Shown: one piece after another, positions 54,966 to 62,424 of the stretch | Layout: every line of letters begins with the position of its first letter | Position numbering within the stretch: the stretch's first letter is position 1 | From: CAYNLG01 sp964397995 | GTDB taxonomy: Bacteria; Planctomycetota; Phycisphaerae; FEN-1346 | NCBI GenBank assembly: GCA_964397995.1 | Contig: CAYNLG010000001.1 | Location: 49,258 to 113,257 of the forward strand | Direction: 5' to 3' | DNA length: 64,000 nt | The notes under the pieces: model-generated | The model's database searches: none | What the model was told of the DNA's origin: nothing | What the model saw: the letters and a program-made list of their open reading frames with translations, nothing else | Translations under genes and position numbers: made by a program

Positions 54966-55993
54966 GATGACTTCCTTTGTTCTTTGCTGCGATGCGTGCG
55001 ATCGCCCGGCTCGCGCCCCGCGCGCCCGGGGGACGTCGCGCCCGCCGCCTCCACCCGGAGGCCCGGCCGGCGGCTGCGCCCGAGCCACACGAGGCCCAGG
55101 ACGCTGGCGGCCACCATGACGATGGCCACGTTTTGGCTGATGGTGAGGCGCGGCAGCGCCGCGGCCGCCCCCTCCAGGCCGAGGCCCGCGAGGAGGCGCG
55201 GCAGGCCCAGCAGGTACACCGCCGCCGTGTCCTGGCGCAGCCCCTCGAGGAGGAAGCGGCTGACGCCGTACAGGCCCACGAAGGCCAGCATCACCTGCCC
55301 GTGCCGACGCGTGCGGCGCACCATCAGGTGTAAGACGACGAACAGGCCCAGCGCATTCGCCGCCGACACCAGCTGCGACGGGTGGATCGGCGGCATCTCC
55401 CAGGCCGCACCCAGCGACCCGACCACCGCGCCCAGCCCGCCGCCCGGGAACTCCCGGGCCGCCAGGCCGCACCCCGCCGCGGCCTCCGCCGCGTAATGGT
55501 GCCACGCGAGCGACCCGAGGGGCCAGCGGAAACCCCACGGAAACGCCGTCGGAGCCCCGAAGCAGCAACCGTTCAGTGTACAGCCAATGCGGCCGAACGC
55601 CAAGCCCAAGGCCACGCTCGGCGCAATGAGGTCCAGAAACGCCAATACCGGCTGGCGTGCCAGCACCAGGTACCCGACGACGCCGACGGCGGCGAAGATG
55701 AGGCCGCCGTAGTAAACGAGGCCGCCCTCCCAGATGCGGAAAAGCTCCCACCACTGGTCGAAACGGCCGTGGTACTGCACCACGTAGAACAGCCGCGCCC
55801 CCACCACGCCGCCGAAGAACGCCACCAAGCCGCAGTTGTAGATGATCTCCGGCGGCCGGCCCTGCCGCCGCGCCCGCCACGCCGCCACCGTGATGGCCGC
55901 CAGGAACGCCAGGCTGAGCATCGCCCCGTAGGCGTAGAGCGGGAGGACACGGTCCGTGCCGGGAATCGCGATGCGGAAGAGGATCTGGCGCAT
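54962..55993 (-). CDS. lgt: Prolipoprotein diacylglyceryl transferase
   Basis: The protein has 343 residues and starts at ATG 55993. Lgt transfers diacylglyceryl to the lipobox cysteine, the first step of lipoprotein maturation. Seven membrane helices are visible. The signature GRIGCTLNGCCFGAPT and the conserved blocks GGLVYYGGLIFA and HPSQLVSAANALGLF are present, with GVSRFLLEGLRQD near the end. The C-terminal extension after about 305 is basic and disordered. It lies between panD and a HEAT-protein gene. The later-acting enzyme lnt is at 5.8 kb. Confidence 0.95.
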   Translation of the reverse strand: MRQILFRIAIPGTDRVLPLYAYGAMLSLAFLAAITVAAWRARRQGRPPEIIYNCGLVAFFGGVVGARLFYVVQYHGRFDQWWELFRIWEGGLVYYGGLIFAAVGVVGYLVLARQPVLAFLDLIAPSVALGLAFGRIGCTLNGCCFGAPTAFPWGFRWPLGSLAWHHYAAEAAAGCGLAAREFPGGGLGAVVGSLGAAWEMPPIHPSQLVSAANALGLFVVLHLMVRRTRRHGQVMLAFVGLYGVSRFLLEGLRQDTAAVYLLGLPRLLAGLGLEGAAAALPRLTISQNVAIVMVAASVLGLVWLGRSRRPGLRVEAAGATSPGRAGREPGDRTHRSKEQRKSS

Positions 55994-56014
55994 GCCGGCC
56001 TCGCGGGGGCGTCC

Positions 56015-56371
56015 TTACAGTTCGTCGACGATGCGGTTGTCGGCGTCGACGGCGATCTTGCGCGGCACATGGCGTTCGATCTCGTCGGGGCCGAGGTAGG
56101 CGAAGCCAAGGATGATGACGAGGTCGCCCGGCTCCCCCAGCCGCGCCGCCGCCCCGTTCAGACAGATCACCCCCGACCCGCGGTCGCCGCGGATCACGTA
56201 CGTCTCGTGCCGCGTCCCGTTGGCCAGGTTCGCCACGAGCACGGCCTCGCCGACCAGCAGGCCGGCGGCCTCGATGAGGTCTTCGTCGATGGTGATGCTG
56301 CCCTCGTAGTCGAGCCGCGTCTCGGTGACCCGGGCCCGGTGGATCTTGCTTTTCAGGACTTTGATCAGCAT
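56015..56371 (-). CDS. panD: Aspartate 1-decarboxylase precursor
   Basis: The protein has 118 residues and starts at ATG 56371 after AAAGG. It makes beta-alanine from aspartate for pantothenate. The self-cleavage site Gly24-Ser25 lies in LDYEGSITID, giving the pyruvoyl group on Ser25. KIHRARVT and NGAAARLGEPGDLVIILGFA are typical. Length is normal. It follows panC by 83 bases in the same direction; both supply the same pathway. Confidence 0.96.
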   Translation of the reverse strand: MLIKVLKSKIHRARVTETRLDYEGSITIDEDLIEAAGLLVGEAVLVANLANGTRHETYVIRGDRGSGVICLNGAAARLGEPGDLVIILGFAYLGPDEIERHVPRKIAVDADNRIVDEL

Positions 56372-56454
56372 GAAACGGCCTTTCTCTCGCGGCCGCCCGG
56401 GCGGCGCCTCGGGGGCGTCCGTACGTCGCGTGTCGGCGCCGCACCTTGCGCGGG

Positions 56455-57318
56455 TCAGGCCCGCGGCAGGTCGCGGAGCAGGATATTGTCGATCAGGCGG
56501 ACCGGCCCGACATGGGCCGCCACCGCCACCAGCACCTTGTCCTCGATGCGCTCCAGCGGCGCGAGCGTGTCCGGGTCGACCGCCGCCGCGTACGCCAGCG
56601 CGACCCCCGGCTCGGCCTCGATCGTCTGCCGCACCTCGGCCGCCAGCGCCGGGGCGTCCCGCCGCCCGACCTCGATCTCGGCCCGGGCCGCGAGGAGGGC
56701 GCGGCTGAGGACGCGGGCGTGGGCCCGTTCCTCGTCGGCGAGCCGCCGGTTGCGGCTCGACAGGGCCAGACCGTCCTCGTCCCGGACGAGCGGCCCCGCG
56801 ACCACTTCGACCGCCAGGTCCAGGTCCCGCACCAGCCGCCGCACCACCGCCAGCTGCTGGGCGTCTTTCTCGCCGAACCAGGCCGTGCACGGCCCGACGA
56901 TGCCGACGAGCTTCGCCACCACCGTGGCCACGCCGTCGAAGTGGCCCGGCCGGTGGGCGCCGCAGAGCGTCTCGGTGAGCGGCCCGCCCACGTGGACCGT
57001 CGTCGCGAACCCCTCGGGGTACATCTCGGCTGCCGACGGGGCGAAGACCAGGTCGACGCCGGCGTTGCGGCAGGCGGCCAGGTCGTCTTCGAGCGGCCGC
57101 GGGTACGCCTCGAAGTCCTCGGTCGGGCCGAACTGCGTCGGGTTGACAAAGAGGCTGACGGCCAGGAACTCCGTGGCCTCGCGGGCCGCCTCGATGAGGC
57201 TCAGGTGCCCGGCGTGCAGAGCGCCCATCGTCGGAACGAAGCCGACCCGCGCGCCGCGGCGGCGCGCGGCCGCGGTGGCCTCGCGGACCTCCGCCACGGT
57301 CGTCGCCAGAGCCGTCAT
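56455..57318 (-). CDS. panC: Pantothenate synthetase
   Basis: The protein has 287 residues and starts at ATG 57318 with GGGGGAGG upstream. It joins pantoate and beta-alanine using ATP. The nucleotidyltransferase HIGH-like motif is in GFVPTMGALHAGHLSLI and the KMSKS-like loop in GLALSSRNRRL. FVNPTQFGPTEDFEAYPR and TAWFGEKDAQQL are conserved. It is the first gene of the panC-panD-lgt-HEAT transcript unit, from the promoter at 57425-57453. Confidence 0.96.
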   Translation of the reverse strand: MTALATTVAEVREATAAARRRGARVGFVPTMGALHAGHLSLIEAAREATEFLAVSLFVNPTQFGPTEDFEAYPRPLEDDLAACRNAGVDLVFAPSAAEMYPEGFATTVHVGGPLTETLCGAHRPGHFDGVATVVAKLVGIVGPCTAWFGEKDAQQLAVVRRLVRDLDLAVEVVAGPLVRDEDGLALSSRNRRLADEERAHARVLSRALLAARAEIEVGRRDAPALAAEVRQTIEAEPGVALAYAAAVDPDTLAPLERIEDKVLVAVAAHVGPVRLIDNILLRDLPRA

Positions 57319-57424
57319 GGCAGGCCTCCCCCGGCAGGGCGGCCGCCCCGGCCGCCGTCGCCTTCGTGCCGCCCCACCCGCCCCGTCCGGCGCGTCCGGC
57401 GCGTCCGGCGCGGGCCGACCGGGC

Positions 57425-57453
57425 AGTATAGCGAGCCGAGGCGCGCGGTACAA
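57425..57453 (-). promoter_or_regulatory. Sigma70-type promoter for the panC operon
   Basis: On the minus strand TTGTAC (57448-57453), a 17-base spacer and TATACT (57425-57430, five of six). The leader before panC is about 100 bases. Confidence 0.6.
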
Positions 57454-57490
57454 GGCAGCCGTGGCCGCGCGTGTATCCCGGGCAAGGTGC

Positions 57491-57519
57491 TTGCCATGTC
57501 CGGAGACGCGTCCTATCGT
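57491..57519 (+). promoter_or_regulatory. Sigma70-type promoter for the small secreted protein
   Basis: TTGCCA (57491-57496, five of six), a 17-base spacer and TATCGT (57514-57519, four of six). It diverges from the panC promoter. Confidence 0.45.
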
Positions 57520-57612
57520 GGCGGGGCCATGGCCGTGCCATGTGCGGGATTCCCGTGAATATTGCGGTCCCCGGCCGTGTAGTGAGGCCGGGAACGTTGG
57601 AGGGGGACGAGC

Positions 57613-57924
57613 ATGCCGCACTCCGCCACACGCCGCGTTCGGTCGGTCTCCACGAGGCGCATCACTTGTCCGCGCTGGGCGCCGCTTGCCGTGGCGGCCG
57701 CCCTGGCGGCGCTACGGGCGGCGCCCGCCTTGGCCCTGACCTACCCCGACGTCCGCGTGACCCGTGCCGGCGACGAGACGCGGCGAGACCGGACGGCGCT
57801 GGCCGTCCGGTTGCGGCAGGGCCCGGAGGGCTGGCGCGTCGCGGCCGTGGACGTGCTCCGGAACGAGGCCATCGACGTGGCCGCCGAACGCTTCGCCGCC
57901 GAAGGCGCCACCGCGATGCCCTGA
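57613..57924 (+). CDS. Small secreted protein of unknown function
   Basis: The protein has 103 residues and starts at ATG 57613 after GGAGGGGG. The N-terminus is basic followed by a hydrophobic stretch (WAPLAVAAALAALRAAPALA), giving a mature part of about 60 residues (TYPDVRVTRAGDETRRDRTA through VLRNEAIDVAAERFAAEGAT). I recognise no domain. A decayed copy of its 3' end seems to lie at 58512-58575. Confidence 0.55.
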   Translation: MPHSATRRVRSVSTRRITCPRWAPLAVAAALAALRAAPALALTYPDVRVTRAGDETRRDRTALAVRLRQGPEGWRVAAVDVLRNEAIDVAAERFAAEGATAMP

Positions 57925-57999
57925 CCCGGCCCTGAGCGCTCGGCCGCGCACCCGCGCACGCCGGCCGGCACGTGGGGACGAACGCCCCCGCGGTTCGGC

Positions 58000-58368
58000 C
58001 TAGCCGGCAAGAGCGCGATAGAGGATGGCGAGGCCGACGAGACAGCCCAGCGCCGGCGACGCGATCGTGATGGCGCGGAACCACCTGGGCAGCCGCCGGG
58101 CCCACAGGCTGAGCGCGACGGCCGCCACGAGCAAGACGAGGCCGACCAGCAGGACCAGTGGCCCCAAGACCAGGAGCCCGATGGCCGCGTCCCCCGCGTC
58201 CGGGTAGATGGCCCATTCCCGCAGCACCAGCGCGACGCACGGCAAGGCGAGCAGCCAGCCCACGAGCCCAAGGAGGAACACCAGGACCGCCGCAACGTCG
58301 GGTACCCGCGACGTGCCCGCCGGACCGGATGTCGTGCCGATGCCCATTCCGTGCACCCCCTGTTCCAT
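58000..58368 (-). CDS. Small integral membrane protein
   Basis: About 122 residues from ATG 58368; ATG 58347 is an alternative with a somewhat better ribosome site. Three hydrophobic helices are clear (VAAVLVFLLGLVGWLLALPC, IGLLVLGPLVLLVGLVLLVA, IASPALGCLVGLAILYRALA), with a basic RRLPRWFRAI loop. There is no signal peptide and no known family motif. It is isolated on the minus strand between two plus-strand genes. Function unknown. Confidence 0.6.
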   Translation of the reverse strand: MEQGVHGMGIGTTSGPAGTSRVPDVAAVLVFLLGLVGWLLALPCVALVLREWAIYPDAGDAAIGLLVLGPLVLLVGLVLLVAAVALSLWARRLPRWFRAITIASPALGCLVGLAILYRALAG

Positions 58369-58504
58369 CGACGCGTGGGCGTCCCCATCGGGCCGACACG
58401 CGGCCTGGCGCGCGACCCGGCGCGGACGGCATAGCGGCCGCGTTCTCATCCCCGGCCTCATGAACACCGACCTGAGAGCGATCGTACGACGGCTCCCCGT
58501 CGCG

Positions 58505-58590
58505 GGCAAGCGTCCGCCGGGACGAAGCGGTCGACCTGGCCGCCGAGGACGTCGCCGCCGAGGGCGCCACGGGGCGCCGCCCGCTGACAC
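58505..58590 (+). pseudogene. Decayed 3' fragment related to the small secreted protein gene
   Basis: From 58512 one frame reads VRRDEAVDLAAEDVAAEGAT, matching LRNEAIDVAAERFAAEGAT near the end of the gene at 57613-57924. There is no in-frame signal peptide: ATG 58460 upstream is in another frame. The rest of the 318-base gap between 58369 and 58686 holds nothing recognisable. Confidence 0.35.
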
Positions 58591-58686
58591 AATCTCTTGC
58601 CCCCGGCCGCCGGACCCCGTAGGACAGGGAACCGCGGGCGCCCTGCGGCGCACGCCCGTGGACACCCAGCCTCGGGAGAGACGCGC

Positions 58687-59997
58687 ATGCCGGCCCCGAA
58701 ACGGTTCGCCCTCGTCGGCGTCGGCCAGCGGTCGCGCCACTTCATTGACGCCCTGCTGGCCGACCACGCGGACCACGCGCGACTCGTGGCCCTCTGCGAC
58801 GCCAACACCGAGGCCTTGGCGGCCCGCGTCCGGGAGCTCGGCCACGCCGGGGAGGGTCTCGCGACCTACGGCGCGGACGCCTTCGACCGGATGCTCACCG
58901 AGACGCGGGCCGACGCGGTCATCGTCCTGACGCCCGACGCCACCCACGCCGACCTCGCGTGCCGCACGATGGAGGCCGGCTGCGACGTCATCGTCGAGAA
59001 GCCCCTGGCGACCACCGCCGAGGACTGCCGCCGCATCCTCCGGACGCGCAACGCCACCGGCCGCCGGTGCACCGTCACGCTCAACTACCGGTACGCCCCG
59101 TGGAACACGACGATCAAGCGGCTGCTGGTCGAGGGCCGCATCGGCCGCGTCGTCGCGATGACGATGCGGAAGACGCTCGGCCACCACCGCGGGGCGTCGT
59201 ACTTCCACCGGTGGCACGCCCAAATGGACCGCTCGGGCGGCCTGCTCGTCCACAAGGGCACGCACTACATCGACCTGGCGAACCACTTCATCGGCGACGC
59301 CCCGGCCACCGTCACGGCCTTCGGTGGCCAGCGGATGTTCACCGACGCCACGCGCGAGACCCTGGGCCTCGCGCGGCCCGGGCGGCGGTGTGCCGCGTGT
59401 CCCGAGGCGGCCAAGTGCCCGTTCTACACGGACGTCGCCGAGGGTCCCGAGTCGGCCGAGGTCGTCGCGGCCCGCGCCGCCGGCGACGGCTACGCCCGCG
59501 ACCTCTGCGTCTTCCGGCCGGAGGCGGACATCCCGGACACGATGAGCCTGCTCGTCGGATACGCGGGGGGGGCGACGCTCGCCTACACGTTCCTGGCCTA
59601 CGGCGACAAGTCCAGCGACACCGTCCTCTTCGGCACCCAGGGGCGGATGGTCATCACGGGCCCGTGCCTGCACGTCGTGCCCTACGGGGGCGAGCCGTAC
59701 GACGTCCAGCCGCCCAAGGGCGAGGGGTCCCACGGCGGGGCCGACCCCCTGATGTTCGAGGTCCTGTTCCGCCCGGAACCGCCGGCGGACCCGCTGGGGT
59801 GCGCCGCCGACGCGGACGCCGGGGCCGCCGCGGCCCTGGTCGGCGTGGCCGCCACCGCGTCGATGGCCCGCGGCGCGCCGGTCGCGCTGCGGGACCTGGC
59901 GCCGGAACTCGGCACGCCGCGCTACGTGCCGAACCCGGCGTTGCCGCCGGACTTCGACGCGGTGGCGCTGCGGCGGTGGTCGCTGGAGCGGACGTGA
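58687..59997 (+). CDS. Gfo/Idh/MocA-family oxidoreductase
   Basis: The protein has 436 residues and starts at ATG 58687 after GGGAGAG. An N-terminal NAD(P)-binding Rossmann fold (RFALVGVGQRSRHFIDALLA) is followed by the family EKP motif in VIVEKPLATTAEDC and the catalytic-helix region HKGTHYIDLANHFIGDAPAT. A cysteine cluster CAACPEAAKCPFY (about 238-250) could bind a metal or stabilise a loop. There is no Tat or Sec signal, so it is cytoplasmic. By family it oxidises or epimerises a sugar or inositol derivative; the substrate cannot be named. Planctomycetes carry many such genes, often near sulfatases, as here. Confidence 0.88.
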   Translation: MPAPKRFALVGVGQRSRHFIDALLADHADHARLVALCDANTEALAARVRELGHAGEGLATYGADAFDRMLTETRADAVIVLTPDATHADLACRTMEAGCDVIVEKPLATTAEDCRRILRTRNATGRRCTVTLNYRYAPWNTTIKRLLVEGRIGRVVAMTMRKTLGHHRGASYFHRWHAQMDRSGGLLVHKGTHYIDLANHFIGDAPATVTAFGGQRMFTDATRETLGLARPGRRCAACPEAAKCPFYTDVAEGPESAEVVAARAAGDGYARDLCVFRPEADIPDTMSLLVGYAGGATLAYTFLAYGDKSSDTVLFGTQGRMVITGPCLHVVPYGGEPYDVQPPKGEGSHGGADPLMFEVLFRPEPPADPLGCAADADAGAAAALVGVAATASMARGAPVALRDLAPELGTPRYVPNPALPPDFDAVALRRWSLERT

Positions 59998-60018
59998 GCG
60001 AGCCGTGGTGCGTCGGCG

Positions 60019-60046
60019 TTGCGGTGGCGCGGGAACCGCGCATAAT
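60019..60046 (+). promoter_or_regulatory. Promoter candidate for the toxin-antitoxin pair
   Basis: TTGCGG (60019-60024), a 16-base spacer and CATAAT (60041-60046, five of six), 27 bases before the antitoxin start. Confidence 0.45.
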
Positions 60047-60073
60047 GCAGTGTCGCTTTAGGAGGCCGTTGCC

Positions 60074-60256
60074 ATGGTGGCCAAAGAGGCCGCAAAGCAG
60101 GTCATCGATGCGATGCCGGACGATGCCACGCTGGATGACATCATTCACGCCCTGTACGTCCGCGCGAAGTTCGCGCGCGGCGAGCGGGAGATTCGCGACG
60201 GGCGGGGGGTGGCGCATGAGGATGCGAAGAAGCGGCTACAGAAATGGCTCAGGTGA
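60074..60256 (+). CDS. Antitoxin-like protein of a ParD/ParE-type pair
   Basis: The protein has 60 residues and starts at ATG 60074 after TAGGAGG. It contains DATLDDIIHALYVRAKFARG, followed by a charged C-terminal helix ending KKRLQKWLR. This short form is common among antitoxins paired with RelE/ParE toxins. It ends 13 bases inside the toxin gene, a typical coupled arrangement. By family it would bind and neutralise the toxin and repress the operon. Confidence 0.72.
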   Translation: MVAKEAAKQVIDAMPDDATLDDIIHALYVRAKFARGEREIRDGRGVAHEDAKKRLQKWLR

Positions 60257-60630
60257 TCTGGGCGGCGGCGGCGCTGGATGACCTTGACGACATTGCCCGG
60301 TACGTCGCGCGGGATTCCGTTGACCAAGCCGCTCTTCTCGTAGCGCGACTGATTCAGGCCGCAGATCGCCTGCAGCAGTTCCTCGATTCGGGCCGTGTGA
60401 TTCCCGAGTTGGCCGACCCACAGTGCCGCGAGATCGTGGTCGGCGCGTACCGTGTGATGTACCGCCTGGCCGCCGGCGATGTGTGGATTACGGCAGTCGC
60501 CCACGGTGCGCGGGACCAGAGAGACCTTCACCCCAGAGGCTGGCCGCGTAGCCCTTCTGCATCATCGCGCTGCTTTTCGGCAACATGCCGCGTTTCGTCC
60601 GCGACACTCCAGTTGGCGCCCCATTTGTAA
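60244..60630 (+). CDS. RelE/ParE-family toxin with atypical C-terminal tail
   Basis: The protein has 128 residues and starts at ATG 60244 inside the antitoxin gene. Residues 1-95 follow the ParE/RelE pattern: VIWAAAALDDLDDIARYVAR, SGRVIPELADPQCREIVVGA, YRVMYRLAAGDVWITAVAHG. The usual proteins stop near residue 95; here a Ser/Arg/Cys-rich tail of about 33 residues (RSPSASSRCFSATCRVSSAT) follows. The tail probably reflects a lost stop codon or small 3' rearrangement. Toxicity is likely but unproven. Confidence 0.75.
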   Translation: MAQVIWAAAALDDLDDIARYVARDSVDQAALLVARLIQAADRLQQFLDSGRVIPELADPQCREIVVGAYRVMYRLAAGDVWITAVAHGARDQRDLHPRGWPRSPSASSRCFSATCRVSSATLQLAPHL

Positions 60631-60752
60631 GTCCTTTTTGCCCAGACCCTTAGAGAATCGCGCTATATTTCAGTGTATCCGGCGCGCGATTCGCACCTCT
60701 TTCCTCCGGCGAGGGGCATGATTCACGTGTTGCGGGCCCGTCTCAGGCCCCC

Positions 60753-60765
60753 GCCCATCACAAGG
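60753..60765 (+). repeat. 13-base direct repeat, copy 1
   Basis: GCCCATCACAAGG, repeated exactly 100 bases downstream at 60853-60865. The second copy forms the ribosome site of the PEP-CTERM gene. The 245-base spacer 60631-60875 otherwise holds TATATT (60664-60669) with no matching -35. Confidence 0.6.
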
Positions 60766-60852
60766 GAGTGAGGCGGCATCGGCGTGCGCGGCGCGGGGCC
60801 GGGCGGCCGATGTCGGCAACGCGGTCGGCCCGGGCGGAGCGCCCGGCGGCCG

Positions 60853-60865
60853 GCCCATCACAAGG
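60853..60865 (+). repeat. 13-base direct repeat, copy 2
   Basis: GCCCATCACAAGG followed by AGGGA, together forming the Shine-Dalgarno of the PEP-CTERM gene at 60876. Confidence 0.6.
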
Positions 60866-60875
60866 AGGGATTCTC

Positions 60876-61523
60876 ATGTCACGTGCCCTGCTGGTTTCCG
60901 TCTGCACCCTGTGCCTGGCCGCCACCGTGGCCCACGCCGTCCCGACCGACATCGACTGGCAGGACGGCCGCCAGGACCCGCTCCGGCTCCCCTTCTTCGT
61001 CCACGAGCTCGGGGCCAATCCGCCCGGCGCCCAGGTCTTTCCCGACGAAGAACTCATTACCGTGGACTGGGAAGAGCCGACCGAAGAGATCGCCTGCCAG
61101 GAGAACTACGACCCGGCCGGCCCGGGCAGCTGGCTGCTGGCCATCACGAACCAGACGCCCACTTTCTGGACCGACCTCCACTACGTCGCGGACCTTGAGA
61201 CGATTATCACGAACGACGACGGCTGGGTCAACGGCGGCCTGGCGTTCCGCATCGACAACCTCGGCGTCAACACGCCGCTGGTCTTCGAGAGCATGGCGCC
61301 CGACCTTGTCTTCGAGCCGCAGGAACAGTGGATCTTCATCGTCCAGAACTACGGGAACCAGCCCGGCGGCCCGGTCGGCGCGCTCGACAGCATCGGCGTC
61401 GGGGCCATGAGCCCGTTGTTCCCGCCCTCGACCGGCAGCATCATCGCCGTGCCCGAGCCGGTGACCCTGTCGCTCCTGGCCGCCGGCGGCCTGGCCCTCG
61501 TGGCGCGGCAGCGCAAACGGTAG
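60876..61523 (+). CDS. PEP-CTERM sorting-domain protein
   Basis: The protein has 215 residues and starts at ATG 60876 after AAGGAGGGA. The signal peptide ends near AHA (residue 21). The middle is an acidic beta-rich exported region (GSWLLAITNQTPTFWTDLHY, GGLAFRIDNLGVNTPLVFES) of unknown role. The C-terminus has the full sorting signal: VPEPVTLSLLAAGGLALVA, then a short basic end RQRKR. Such proteins are processed by exosortase, usually with exopolysaccharide production; no exosortase gene lies here. PEP-CTERM proteins are frequent in Planctomycetota and fit the taxonomic reading. Confidence 0.9.
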   Translation: MSRALLVSVCTLCLAATVAHAVPTDIDWQDGRQDPLRLPFFVHELGANPPGAQVFPDEELITVDWEEPTEEIACQENYDPAGPGSWLLAITNQTPTFWTDLHYVADLETIITNDDGWVNGGLAFRIDNLGVNTPLVFESMAPDLVFEPQEQWIFIVQNYGNQPGGPVGALDSIGVGAMSPLFPPSTGSIIAVPEPVTLSLLAAGGLALVARQRKR

Positions 61524-61611
61524 GAGGACATCCGAACGCCCCGGCCGCGCCGCCCCGCCCGGCGAGGCGCGGCACCGCGGCCGCGAGGCTTCCCGATACA
61601 CGGCGGGCGGT

Positions 61612-62412
61612 CTAAGGGGGGCCGCCCGCCACCCCCAGCCCGGCCCACGCCAGCACCCGCTGAATCTGCCCGTCCCAGCACCCCCACTCGTGCCCGCCCG
61701 GGCCCTCCTCGTACGTCAGGTCCAGCCCCCGCCCCCGCACGTGGTCCCGGAACCGCACGTTGCTCTCGTACAGAAAGTCCTCCGTCCCGCACCACTGGTA
61801 GAGGCGCGGCACGGGTCCGCCCGAGGCGGCCGCCCGGTCGGCCAGCGCCAGCAGGTCCGCGTCCGACCCCGCCACGGCGTCCAGGTCGCCGAAGACCCGC
61901 TCCAACTCGTCGCGCATGCCGTCGGTCGCCTCTTGCCGCACGCGCCACGCCATGTCCAGCGCCCCGGACAGGCTCGCGGCGGCCGCGTACCGGTCCGGAT
62001 GCGTAAGCGCCAGCTTCATCGCCCCGTACCCGCCCATCGAGAGGCCCGCCACGACGTTCGCCTCGCGGGCCGGGTCGAGCGGGAAGAACCCACGGGCAAT
62101 CGCCGGGAGCTCCTCGCTGACGAAGGTCCACCCGCGGGGGCCGGCGGCCATGTCGGTGTACCAGCTCCGCCCGACCGCCGGCATGACCACCGCGAGGCCC
62201 AGGGGCGCGGCATACCGCTCGATGCTCGTGCGCCGCTGCCAGATGGTATGGTCGTCCGAGAGGCCGTGCAGCAGCCAGAGCGTCGGGACCCGGTCGCCGC
62301 CGCCGGCCCCGGCCATGCCGATGCGCCGCTCGGTCGCCTGGGGCAGGATCACGTCCATTGTCGACGCCAGGCCGAGGACGTCCGAGAAGAAGTGACAGTG
62401 GATCAGGGCCAT
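61612..62412 (-). CDS. Esterase D/tributyrin esterase-like alpha/beta hydrolase
   Basis: The protein has 266 residues and starts at ATG 62412. It has no signal peptide. The alpha/beta-hydrolase nucleophile elbow is VAGLSMGGYGAMKLAL, with Ser125. The oxyanion region is TLWLLHGLSDDHTIWQ. The likely acid and His lie in QWCGTEDFLYESN and GGHEWGCWD. The N-terminus MALIHCHFFSDVLGLASTMD is typical of the putative-esterase family, which includes acetylesterases and S-formylglutathione hydrolases. The substrate is unknown. It follows the next hydrolase gene by 12 bases on the same strand. Confidence 0.85.
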   Translation of the reverse strand: MALIHCHFFSDVLGLASTMDVILPQATERRIGMAGAGGGDRVPTLWLLHGLSDDHTIWQRRTSIERYAAPLGLAVVMPAVGRSWYTDMAAGPRGWTFVSEELPAIARGFFPLDPAREANVVAGLSMGGYGAMKLALTHPDRYAAAASLSGALDMAWRVRQEATDGMRDELERVFGDLDAVAGSDADLLALADRAAASGGPVPRLYQWCGTEDFLYESNVRFRDHVRGRGLDLTYEEGPGGHEWGCWDGQIQRVLAWAGLGVAGGPP

Positions 62413-62424
62413 CGCGTCTTCCCT

